DNA of 64,000 nt, from positions 5,495,501 through 5,559,500 of the forward strand of contig NZ_CP083956.1 of the NCBI RefSeq assembly GCF_006442795.2, given 5' to 3'. Below the pieces are notes generated by a model. That model was not told the origin of the DNA. It saw only the letters and a list, made by a program, of their open reading frames with translations, and searched no databases. Both the position numbers and the translations under genes were made by a program. Of this stretch, positions 19,918-27,488 are shown piece after piece (within the stretch, counting starts at the first letter, position 1; each line of letters begins with the position of its first letter). This stretch comes from Mesorhizobium sp. B1-1-8 (GTDB taxonomy: Bacteria > Pseudomonadota > Alphaproteobacteria > Rhizobiales > Rhizobiaceae).

Positions 19918-20727
19918 CTACCGATGTTTCCAGCCGCTGCCGATCGCCTTTCTGACGACGGTGGTGCCTAGCGGTGCTGCGCCCTCGATGTTCTCGATGG
20001 TCCGCAGCAACGTGTAGTGATCGATCCTCTCGGCGTAACGACCGGGCTTGACGCCCGCGCCGTAGAGCACTGTAAAAATGTGGTTCTCAAAACCGTAGTC
20101 ATCCTCGTCGAAGGTAACGATCAACAGGCTGTTGTGCTTGCGCGACCAGTTGGCATAGGCGCCCAGATGGGCTTTCAGCCAGGCATCGGCCTCCCCGATC
20201 GTGCCGTCATGCATGTCGTGGCGAAGGTTGGGGATAACGAAGCTGACGGCTGGCAGCCGTGCATAGTCGCTCGGAAATTCGGTCAGTGACTTTCCGGCCC
20301 CTCTAGCGTCGGCGAAGGATTCCCACGGATTGTGCTTGCGCGGTGACCTTGCCTCGACATAGCCCACGAATGTCTTATTGGCAGCCTGAAGGCGGCCGGC
20401 AAGGTTGGGCGCGGCGATCTCGTGGACGCCGTCGTCGCGTATCCCGTGCGTCGAGCCACTGAACAGCGCTAGGTAGTTGGGCTGGCTGGGATGAGCGACC
20501 CCATGCGAATTATCGAAAAGGGCACCGTTCCTCGCCAGCTTCTGCAGATAGGGAGCCACGCCCGGTTGCGCGATCTGTTCGAAGGAATGGTTCTCCATGA
20601 CGACGACAACGACATGGTCGTATCTCGGTGGCGCGTCAGCCATGGCGACTGCGCCCCGATCCAAGGCAATGCCGAGGGCCAGGACAAGCAACACGGAGAA
20701 CCGTTGAAGAAGATTATGTTGACGCAC
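19918..20727 (-). CDS. Exported phosphoesterase (phospholipase C/acid phosphatase family)
   Basis: About 269 residues. A signal peptide (FSVLLVLALGIALDRGAVAMADA) is followed by the alkaline-phosphatase-superfamily phosphoesterase domain: VVVVVMENHSFEQI with the metal-binding Glu-Asn, HPSQPNYLALFSGS, and later IVTFDEDDYG and ENHIFTVLYG. Expected to hydrolyse phosphate esters in the periplasm. GTG 20727 is chosen because GAGAGAGG lies five bases upstream; ATG 20745 and a start at 20763 are alternatives. The gene stands alone, downstream of the end of cassette 2 cargo on the same strand. Confidence 0.87.
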   Translation of the reverse strand: MRQHNLLQRFSVLLVLALGIALDRGAVAMADAPPRYDHVVVVVMENHSFEQIAQPGVAPYLQKLARNGALFDNSHGVAHPSQPNYLALFSGSTHGIRDDGVHEIAAPNLAGRLQAANKTFVGYVEARSPRKHNPWESFADARGAGKSLTEFPSDYARLPAVSFVIPNLRHDMHDGTIGEADAWLKAHLGAYANWSRKHNSLLIVTFDEDDYGFENHIFTVLYGAGVKPGRYAERIDHYTLLRTIENIEGAAPLGTTVVRKAIGSGWKHR

Positions 20728-21120
20728 GCTCACCTCTCTCGACATATTCGTCCGACGCTTCACGCAATTATGTGATCGTCATTCTCAGCAAGCGCGCCGT
20801 GTATCCAAACGACATACGCCTGCTACTGCGGCCAGTCGGTAGCTCTCAAGACCAAGTTCAGAGCGGTCAGATCGTCGCGAAAATCTCCATCAGCACAATT
20901 CAAGCCTGAGCGAGAAGCGCTGAGGCGATTGAGGCTATCCGTACCGAGATCGCGCCTAATCTGCCATGCGGGTCATGCATTTGGCTATCCTCCTACCGCC
21001 CCACTATTTGAACGACGGCCATGCGTTAAGCCAAGAAGCCAATCGCTTTGCCCGAGGTCTCAAAAGAGAGGCGGTAGCCCGATTGCTCCAACGACCTCAA
21101 ATGGTTCAGTTGCCCTCCGG
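20728..21120. other. Intergenic stretch, nothing recognised
   Basis: Lies between the phosphoesterase start and the last gene of the cassette 2 operon. No gene, terminator or repeat could be supported on either strand. Confidence 0.4.
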
Positions 21121-22359
21121 TTAGTACAACCTTCGAATCTCGAAAAAACCCGATTTTTTTGGTTCTTCGCTTGTAGAGTAGGCGATCTGGCAGACCTGAT
21201 ACGCTAGATCTATCTTGCCCATATCTTCCGGAGCCGCGGGAAGGCCACCCAACGACTTGAAATCTAATGTCCTGCTTGTGTTGCCTGCTATCACTAGGTC
21301 TCTCTCCAAGGGACTAACTATCTCTGGGAACTGCATCCCTGCTTTGTCCGCTATCCTTTGCCCTTTTGAGTCGTAAGCGTAACATCCATAGTTCCCAAAG
21401 AGAGAAACGCTTACGCTCCCAGAATTTTCTATCGAAATGCTATACACGGGAAAACCGTCGGCAGCCTCGCGCTCCTCAACAATATGGCCTGATAGGAGTG
21501 CTTGCCCCCGCCCTATTTGCTTAATCCAAGGATCATTCGCCTCGAGTTGCGATTTCGTTACACCGAGCGTAACATCTTCATTGTGCTGGCGCGTCAAATC
21601 AAAAAGTGCTGCCTCATTCGCCGTCAACGCCTTCTGGAACTGTTTTTTTCCAGCCAAATAGGCAATAATTGCACTTGCCTTGAGCTGTTGATTTTTGCCT
21701 TGATCCAGTAAACGCTTGACCTCTGGCAGCGTTAGAGGCTTGATGTTCACGTCTGCCTTGTTAGAAAAATTAACAAATATTTCGCTCAAGACTCGAAGCA
21801 AGTCTTCATCGATACCTAGAGATAATCCGTTTGACTTTCTATATAGGTAGTCATTGGCAATCATCCAACCATTTATTGCACGAAGGTGATTCGGCGCCCA
21901 TTTGTCTGCAAGCTCCAACTTATGAGCTAGTGACTGGCAAGTATAGAACATCGAGAAGGCGATCACACGGTTGGTAGGTGTCCTGGCAACACATTCTCTA
22001 GCGACTATTTCTTTAGTCGGACTGAGGTCTGGGGCACGACTAAGGCGCACCTCCTCTGGCTGCTGCTGGGCGCTGAACGTGGCCACAATTGGAAATCCCG
22101 TTGTCGTACCATCCGTCCAAGTCACAAAGAGCTGGCGCGACGCGGCCGATGGATCAACGGGAATGTTTACAAGGTCGCCTTTTGGGCTGAAGGGGTCCGT
22201 GATCTCATCGTCGCTCGTCGTTCCGCTGACGCGAAGCGTGGTCGCCTCGTTGTTCGGAGTAACAACAACTTTGAATACAATAGCCTCTTGGGCCGACGCG
22301 GCGTTGCAAACCAAAACGCTCAGAACCAGTACAAGCGAGGGAATTCGGCGCAAGGTCAT
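21121..22359 (-). CDS. Exported protein of unknown function, last gene of cassette 2
   Basis: A 412-residue protein starting at ATG 22359 (MTLRRIPSLVLVLSVL), 19 bases after the upstream stop. Cleavage is likely after the AASAQ. The N-terminal 110 residues look beta-rich (EAIVFKVVVTPNNEATTLRV), the centre is helical and Lys/Gln-rich, and the last 120 residues are again beta-rich (SVSLFGNYGCYAYDSKGQRI). Two Cys pairs could form disulphides. No catalytic motif seen. It is probably a periplasmic effector or sensor component. Confidence 0.68.
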   Translation of the reverse strand: MTLRRIPSLVLVLSVLVCNAASAQEAIVFKVVVTPNNEATTLRVSGTTSDDEITDPFSPKGDLVNIPVDPSAASRQLFVTWTDGTTTGFPIVATFSAQQQPEEVRLSRAPDLSPTKEIVARECVARTPTNRVIAFSMFYTCQSLAHKLELADKWAPNHLRAINGWMIANDYLYRKSNGLSLGIDEDLLRVLSEIFVNFSNKADVNIKPLTLPEVKRLLDQGKNQQLKASAIIAYLAGKKQFQKALTANEAALFDLTRQHNEDVTLGVTKSQLEANDPWIKQIGRGQALLSGHIVEEREAADGFPVYSISIENSGSVSVSLFGNYGCYAYDSKGQRIADKAGMQFPEIVSPLERDLVIAGNTSRTLDFKSLGGLPAAPEDMGKIDLAYQVCQIAYSTSEEPKKSGFFEIRRLY

Positions 22360-22378
22360 CTTATCGATCTTCCCCTCT

Positions 22379-22876
22379 TCAGCCCTTCTTGGCATCGCCA
22401 ATCTTTAGCCCAACTATCAGCATTACGTAGGTCGCAAGGTTGCCAGCGGCAGAAATAAACAATTGGGACGTAACGCCCTTGTTGTCGCTCGGAGAGAAGG
22501 TATTAAAAATAGCGGCGTCGACCAGGCAAATGAAAATGGTGAACAGCGGCAATATGAACAAGTATGTGACGACTCCGCGGACTCGTAACGCCGAGGTATT
22601 TGCGGCTGTTATTACTGCCGCTACGGGCATAATCATCTGGTGAAGCACGTTGGTATATATTCCTGGATCTTTCGCTATTGCCGTTACCAGTTGTAGGACT
22701 AAAGTTTCGTCGAGTTTTGACGAAAGGTTTTGTGCTGGGCTGTCATGAATCGAGATGAGTGCCGCAAATATTACAACAATTGGGCCGAGGCAATAAAATA
22801 ATAGTAGAAGTAAGAGCAACACGAATTGTTGTGTAGCCCTGTTATCGGTGTCTGGCTGAGCTTCTGTCGCTGTCAT
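22379..22876 (-). CDS. Small multi-pass membrane protein, cassette 2
   Basis: A 165-residue protein with about four hydrophobic helices: residues 17-40 (FVLLLLLLLFYCLGPIVVIFAAL), 80-95, 103-122 (VVTYLFILPLFTIFICLVDA) and 143-160. It is Ala/Leu/Ile-rich with a short charged C-terminus. Encoded 46 bases after the hydrolase gene, so in the same operon. Could act as a membrane pore, immunity or transporter-like partner; nothing in the sequence decides this. Confidence 0.68.
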   Translation of the reverse strand: MTATEAQPDTDNRATQQFVLLLLLLLFYCLGPIVVIFAALISIHDSPAQNLSSKLDETLVLQLVTAIAKDPGIYTNVLHQMIMPVAAVITAANTSALRVRGVVTYLFILPLFTIFICLVDAAIFNTFSPSDNKGVTSQLFISAAGNLATYVMLIVGLKIGDAKKG

Positions 22877-22922
22877 AAATTCGGTCCCGCTTGGATTTTT
22901 TGGCTCTGATGTTTACCACAGG

Positions 22923-23765
22923 TTACGGCCAAGTCTGTGATTTGCCTTCGAATGCCCGGTTCATAAACTCCGCAGCCTTCGTCCATCTGCTGCTAGGATC
23001 TGGAAACAGGGCGCTAGGGTTGCTCGGTGGCAGGTAGTCGCCATGGTCGTATTCGCATTTATCGGGGATTTGCCACGGGGGAACAGCTGAGCCAACCGCC
23101 CCTGGCGGACCGGCATAACCTAAGGCTGATGCAAATGGTCTGTGGTCGGGATGCAGAATATCTGCGATCGGGTCGCCAATCGGGAAAGCCAATTTAAGCA
23201 CCCGATCCCGGCGCGAGGCAAGAACGGAAACCACAGAGGTATTGGCGAATGCACTGGCATATTCCGATGTCAGGCAGTCATCATTGATTGCTCCGGCCGT
23301 GAGACAGAGAGAGCGAACTCTGCGGTTGAGTTTCGACGCCGCTTCTAGGGCGAGTCTGGCACCGAGACTGTGAGTGACAAAGGAGACGCTCGCCGCCCCG
23401 GTGAGACGTCGATTGCAAAAGCTAGCCAAGCGACGACCACATTCAATCGATGTTGAGCCTTCAAACGGGTAATTTAGGATCGGCAACCATGAATCGCCGG
23501 GCCAAAGGACAGCAATGAAGTGGCACGTTGAAGGCAGGCTCAGCGCCACCTCTAGCCGACCAAGCGTGCATACGCCTTGCATGAACGAGACGTTGAAGCC
23601 ATGCACGCCAAAAAGTACGTCACGATTGGCAACCATCGTGCCAAACTGTTCTTCAGAAAGATCGCGAAGGCTCGGGGAAGCAGTCGTGCCGTCGCCCTGC
23701 AGAAGCGTTGGGCTCTTGACGCCACCACCGACAGTTTTCTGGCGAAAAGTCATGTAGACCGTCAT
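22923..23765 (-). CDS. Alpha/beta hydrolase (DUF900-like), cassette 2
   Basis: A 280-residue hydrolase. LFGVHGFNVSF near residue 55 is the oxyanion strand, THSLGAR gives nucleophile Ser 133, Asp 187 lies in SRRDRV and His 241 in YDHGDY, completing a catalytic triad. DUF900 proteins are lipase- or esterase-like. No signal peptide, so cytoplasmic unless moved by another route. It is encoded five bases after the membrane-protein gene and 46 bases before the next one. A lipid-directed activity would fit a membrane-active cassette, but the substrate is unknown. Confidence 0.84.
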   Translation of the reverse strand: MTVYMTFRQKTVGGGVKSPTLLQGDGTTASPSLRDLSEEQFGTMVANRDVLFGVHGFNVSFMQGVCTLGRLEVALSLPSTCHFIAVLWPGDSWLPILNYPFEGSTSIECGRRLASFCNRRLTGAASVSFVTHSLGARLALEAASKLNRRVRSLCLTAGAINDDCLTSEYASAFANTSVVSVLASRRDRVLKLAFPIGDPIADILHPDHRPFASALGYAGPPGAVGSAVPPWQIPDKCEYDHGDYLPPSNPSALFPDPSSRWTKAAEFMNRAFEGKSQTWP

Positions 23766-23770
23766 GGATT

Positions 23771-24451
23771 TCAGCCTTTTGCGGCTTTCATCGCGGAGAC
23801 GGCTATGCCGAGCGCGCTTGCCAGATCTTTGGCAATTGGCGCCACCGGCGTCGACACAATCCCGATCAACAAGGCAGCTAGAAAATTGCTGGTGCCATCT
23901 TCACCGCTGTAACCATACATCACTCCGATAGCGAGAACCGCGAGCGCTATGGCAAACCCGGCGGCCAGAACTTTAGCGGAGTTGCGATATTTCTGGTCTG
24001 CACGCTCGAAACTGGCATCCATTTGAGCATCGACGATGGTGTCGAAGCGCCCCAGTACATTGATGTCGTCCTCGGTCAAAGGTTGAGCGCTGTCCACCTT
24101 CGACGAGGCCGTTTTAAGAGCTCCTGCGTTAACTCCAGGAGCTGCTGCTGCTAATTCGTCAACAGTCGTTGCCGTGAGTCCCAGCCGAATGAGTGACTTC
24201 ACGGTTGCTTTTTGGTCAGACTTGGAGACGCCGTTCAGCCAATTTGCGCGGATCGTCGCCAGCGGATCGGACTTATTCACCAGCTTCAGAGCGGCTTTGT
24301 ATGGAGTGACGGCATCCCTGATAAACCCGAAGCCAATGTTGGACACGCCGCCCCGATACACCTTAGTCGCATCAACAAGACCGAACGCCGCCGTTCCCAA
24401 CGCACCTATGGACGACACTATCGTCCCGAGGTTGTCTGCGCTTATCAACAT
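23771..24451 (-). CDS. Membrane protein of unknown function, first cargo gene of cassette 2
   Basis: A 226-residue protein starting at ATG 24451, with GGGGGAAG just before it. It has a Gly/Ala-rich N-terminal amphipathic stretch (IVSSIGALGTAAFGLVDATK), a soluble helical middle, and two C-terminal hydrophobic helices around residues 166-185 (VLAAGFAIALAVLAIGVMYG) and 193-210. It lies 29 bases after luxI2. Such paired helices with a Gly/Ala N-terminus are compatible with a pore or membrane scaffold; I cannot assign a family. Confidence 0.7.
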   Translation of the reverse strand: MLISADNLGTIVSSIGALGTAAFGLVDATKVYRGGVSNIGFGFIRDAVTPYKAALKLVNKSDPLATIRANWLNGVSKSDQKATVKSLIRLGLTATTVDELAAAAPGVNAGALKTASSKVDSAQPLTEDDINVLGRFDTIVDAQMDASFERADQKYRNSAKVLAAGFAIALAVLAIGVMYGYSGEDGTSNFLAALLIGIVSTPVAPIAKDLASALGIAVSAMKAAKG

Positions 24452-24480
24452 GTTGCTTCCCCCGATTTGCTCCGACGTGA

Positions 24481-25182
24481 TTAACTTGGCGAAACTCCGG
24501 CTGTTGATGCCGGAACCCGGACACTCTTCGTCGACCCCCACGCGTTTCTCAGGACAGGGGAGAACGGCATTTGCGTGCCACGCCGAACCAGCAGCGACCG
24601 CTCAATGCCTAGGATCTTGCGGACGCTCGCCAGCGCCGCCTCGTTCACATCGATGTATGCGACGATGTACCACTCGCCATTTTTTTCCCTGGCCATGCCC
24701 ATCGGCTCGGCCCGCCACTTGAGCGCACCGTGGGGAGGCATGAAGTAGGTCTCCTGGACGCCACCCACCGCACTGAGGCCCTCCTCGAGGGCGTATTCCA
24801 TCACCTTGCAGCATAGCTGGGTCAGCGTGCCGCGTAGTCCGGTAGAGCGCTTGTCGGGGACGACGAAGGTGCGTGTCCACTCGGCCCAATCGGGCCGTCT
24901 CGGGACGCCCGATTTCTCGCACATATGAGGGAAGACCTCCGAGACCATGTGCGGTTCACTCGTTGGGATCAATCGAGCCGAGGTCACGACGCGACCGTCT
25001 TCAATACCGAGCAGGTAGGTTGCCGCGTCAGTATCGAACTGATCGAGCTCGCGACCGCCCGGGCTTGCAGGGCGCCAGTGTTTCTGATGCACGAAGAAAT
25101 CGTGCCGGCGGCGCAAGAACTCGTCGAATTCGTTTTCGTAAAGGTGCTTGTTCAGCGCATTGACGACGTGAGCCGAAATCAA
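24481..25182 (-). CDS. Acyl-homoserine-lactone synthase (LuxI family), cassette 2
   Basis: A 233-residue LuxI protein with the conserved Arg/Phe/Trp, the acidic ELDQFDTDAATY stretch, SARLIPT and the W-TRTFVV region. Almost identical to copy 1 up to LLVRRGTQMPF, after which a 26-residue Ser/Pro/Val-rich tail replaces the other C-termini. The start codon is TTG, unlike the ATG of copies 1 and 3, and the ribosome-binding run of Gs lies in a perfect 20-nt palindrome, so translation should be restrained. Leads the operon 25182 to 21121. Confidence 0.95.
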   Translation of the reverse strand: MISAHVVNALNKHLYENEFDEFLRRRHDFFVHQKHWRPASPGGRELDQFDTDAATYLLGIEDGRVVTSARLIPTSEPHMVSEVFPHMCEKSGVPRRPDWAEWTRTFVVPDKRSTGLRGTLTQLCCKVMEYALEEGLSAVGGVQETYFMPPHGALKWRAEPMGMAREKNGEWYIVAYIDVNEAALASVRKILGIERSLLVRRGTQMPFSPVLRNAWGSTKSVRVPASTAGVSPS

Positions 25183-25191
25183 AGCTCAATC

Positions 25192-25211
25192 CCCCCGATA
25201 CGTATCGGGGG
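25192..25211 (-). promoter_or_regulatory. luxI2 leader hairpin covering the ribosome-binding site
   Basis: Perfect palindrome CCCCCGATACGTATCGGGGG. In the luxI2 mRNA its 3' arm supplies the G-run eight bases before the TTG start, so folding would hide the ribosome site. Leaders of luxI1 and luxI3 lack it. Confidence 0.65.
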
Positions 25212-25237
25212 ATAGTTGCAGCCGTGCTAAAACACGT

Positions 25238-25259
25238 CACCTGTCCGATCGGACAGTTG
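25238..25259 (-). promoter_or_regulatory. lux box 2
   Basis: Core CTGTCCGATCGGACAG at 25241-25256, identical to boxes 1 and 3, between the luxR2 stop and luxI2. Confidence 0.88.
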
Positions 25260-25264
25260 ACAGT

Positions 25265-25987
25265 CTATGGATGAATCAGGCGCCTGCGCACAGCCTCGAT
25301 CACCGCTTGCGTCGTCGTGCCGACGCCGAACGCTTCGCGGGCTCGGGTGGTATGCCATTTGACCGTGCGTTCGGTCAGGCCAAGGATCTGGGATGTTTCG
25401 GATGAGGTCTTGCCGGCAGCAGCCCACAACAGCACCTCTTTTTCACGATCCGTTAGGACGCCGTCTGCTTCGCCGTCGACGTCCGAAAATGCCTGGATCG
25501 ACATACCAGCGTAGACCGCCATCGTTACCAGTTGCACCTGTTGACGTGGCGACAGACTGATGGCCTTTTGCGAAGAGGCGAAGGAGAGGACAGACTGCCA
25601 ATGATGGACGCTGAGCATTGGCACGGCGAAGCCGCTCCAAATGCCAAACTCCGTCGCCTCACCCGCAACGCGTCGGGAGGCCTGTGTGTCAGACCATTTT
25701 GCCGGCACTTCGGCCCAGAGGAACGGCTTCAGGGTTTTTGCCGAGTAGATGCAAACACCGTCGACCGCGGCATGCTCTGCTTCGATGTAACGTTCGAGCC
25801 AGCCCTCAGGCCAGCCGTTCAGTTCGACCATCGGTGCCAACTTCTGACCGCCAAGCGGAACGCCGCTCAAGATGAGATGCTCAAAGCCGAGGTTCCTCAC
25901 GGTTTCGAGAAGGTCGTCCAGTAGCGGCTCGGTTGCCTTGTGCTTCCTGCAACGCTCGACAAAGTCGAACACGTCCGAATCTATCAT
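25265..25987 (-). CDS. LuxR-family AHL-responsive transcription factor, cassette 2
   Basis: A 240-residue regulator nearly the same as that at 13829-14551: autoinducer-binding domain with GWLERYIEAEHAAVDGV and KPFLW, then a GerE HTH (LTDREKEVLLWAAAGKTS, ERTVKWH). The start at 25987 (MIDSDVFDF) is set by homology; a longer in-frame start exists at 26068. It ends just before lux box 2. Because the ligand pocket and recognition helix match copy 1, the two receptors probably share a signal and operator. Confidence 0.94.
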   Translation of the reverse strand: MIDSDVFDFVERCRKHKATEPLLDDLLETVRNLGFEHLILSGVPLGGQKLAPMVELNGWPEGWLERYIEAEHAAVDGVCIYSAKTLKPFLWAEVPAKWSDTQASRRVAGEATEFGIWSGFAVPMLSVHHWQSVLSFASSQKAISLSPRQQVQLVTMAVYAGMSIQAFSDVDGEADGVLTDREKEVLLWAAAGKTSSETSQILGLTERTVKWHTTRAREAFGVGTTTQAVIEAVRRRLIHP

Positions 25988-26400
25988 GCCAGAGACCCCG
26001 CCTCTCTGCCGCGATGCAAGACGCAGGTAAATTAGCATCTCGGAATGTCTTAGTAGAAAAGCGGGCATTTGCCAATGATTAAAGGGGGGTTAAATGGCGT
26101 TCCTTGATGAAAGGTTTGACGTCATTGGTACACACGATCAAGACGTTGTACGCGTACATTATTCAATATACATACCGATCCGGATGTCATGGCACGGCAG
26201 CATGGCATTGGCCTAGCCTCTCTTTGGATACGCTTAAATTTTCTTGAAGGAGTTACGAAGTATATTATTTCATTTTTACATTTAGGCTTAATTGATAGTG
26301 CAAATTTCAATTACTTTATTGTTGACCTACACCACCGATTCCTATTGTCAACTTAACCGTTCCAACCTCTCGTTTTCGCTGGCAGCGGGAGGTCATCCGA
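25988..26400. other. AT-rich intergenic region between luxR2 and the mobilisation gene
   Basis: Distinctly AT-rich from about 26190 to 26345, unlike its neighbours. Short inverted motifs such as GTACGCGTAC occur near 26147. It could hold the luxR2 promoter or, being next to a replication-relaxation gene, a transfer-origin-like site, but no known consensus is recognised. A 62-codon minus frame inside it is not supported. Confidence 0.4.
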
Positions 26401-27417
26401 TCACTCAGGCTCACGGAGACTGAGGTCCCCCTTGCCTGCCCTTCTCCAACGGCCGGCAACCAAGTCAAGTATCGGGCTTGGCAGTGCGCCTTTTGTTGCG
26501 AACCTAGATTCACATCTAAACAGCACATAATTGTTCCCCTTGCCCTCTGTGACACGCATGACAAGGTCGATCATGTTCTGCAGCTGACGCTCGGTGGTGG
26601 TCAGAAAGAGCACGACCATCCCCTCTTCTATGCCATAATGCTGCTTGTACGTTTGGCCACCAACGAAGTGCCGATATTGCAAGAAGCTTCTCAGGAACGA
26701 TTTCCGCTCGAAAGATCCATGCGAAACCAGCTCGGTGGAGCGATCGACCTCGAGCAGGAAGTAGAGTTTCTTGTCGCCGTAGCGGATTCCGAAAAGTTGA
26801 TCGGGAATGAGCTTCAAGGAATGGCTTCGGCCTCCGTGAGTAAACGGCGCGACCGCCGAGAGCTGCCTATCGCCGATCGCCTGGTGTCGAGGAATGAAGC
26901 CGAGCGAAGGATTCGCCAATATCGCCAGTTCTATCGACGCCGTCACGCAGGAGACCATCAATTGATGGTCCCACCAGCCGGCGTGCGTGGTTGAAACGAG
27001 GCGGCCGGCTTCCGCGAGCGCTTTTTTGGAGGCGGCGGTAAGGGCATATACGTTAGTGTGGTTGCGGGGAACGTAGCCACCAGGGAGCTGCGGATACTGA
27101 GCCGCCGGCTTGTCAAGATAGCGGCCGCCATGGGCGGTGTTTTGCTCATGGCCGAGATCGGTCAGCCGGTCTCTGGCTCGTCCAATACTCTTATGCCCGA
27201 AGTACCGAGAATACTCGATGAGATAGGGAGATGGCAGAGGTCCGTGCCAGTTGAGGCGCTCGAACAAAAAGAGATCACGCGGCATTGCCGTAATGAATTT
27301 ACCCGTTGAGACCGGCCGAACCGGCATCCGACGCTGGAGACTATCCCATGCTTTTGGCGAGGCAATCCGCATGGCGCCGACATAGGCCAAATCCCCTGCC
27401 GGCGAAACGTGCGGCAT
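26401..27417 (-). CDS. Replication-relaxation family protein (intact copy)
   Basis: A 338-residue protein of the replication-relaxation type, associated with mobile-element replication or mobilisation. Visible features are an N-terminal winged-helix-like region (GPLPSPYLIEYSRYFG, IGRARDRLTDL) and a conserved nuclease-like centre LKLIPDQLFGIRYG then YFLLEVDRSTE near residues 205-230. The start is uncertain: ATG 27417 and ATG 27369 both lack a clear ribosome site. It is encoded 71 bases after the coupling-protein-like ATPase, so probably the third gene of a mobilisation operon. Two decayed relatives lie at 15358-16220 and 38390-38770. Confidence 0.8.
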   Translation of the reverse strand: MPHVSPAGDLAYVGAMRIASPKAWDSLQRRMPVRPVSTGKFITAMPRDLFLFERLNWHGPLPSPYLIEYSRYFGHKSIGRARDRLTDLGHEQNTAHGGRYLDKPAAQYPQLPGGYVPRNHTNVYALTAASKKALAEAGRLVSTTHAGWWDHQLMVSCVTASIELAILANPSLGFIPRHQAIGDRQLSAVAPFTHGGRSHSLKLIPDQLFGIRYGDKKLYFLLEVDRSTELVSHGSFERKSFLRSFLQYRHFVGGQTYKQHYGIEEGMVVLFLTTTERQLQNMIDLVMRVTEGKGNNYVLFRCESRFATKGALPSPILDLVAGRWRRAGKGDLSLREPE

Positions 27418-27488
27418 ATTCGGCTGTGAGTTGAGGTCAACACCCTTGGTGCACCATGCGCAATCTTCACAATGTGTTGCAGAATACG

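Larger units (their letters stand above)
24562..25987 (-). repeat. Quorum-sensing cassette repeat, copy 2 (luxR-lux box-luxI)
   Basis: Direct repeat of 13122-14551, about 11.4 kb away. Both genes and the lux box are conserved; the luxI leader differs, carrying a hairpin and a TTG start. Confidence 0.8.
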
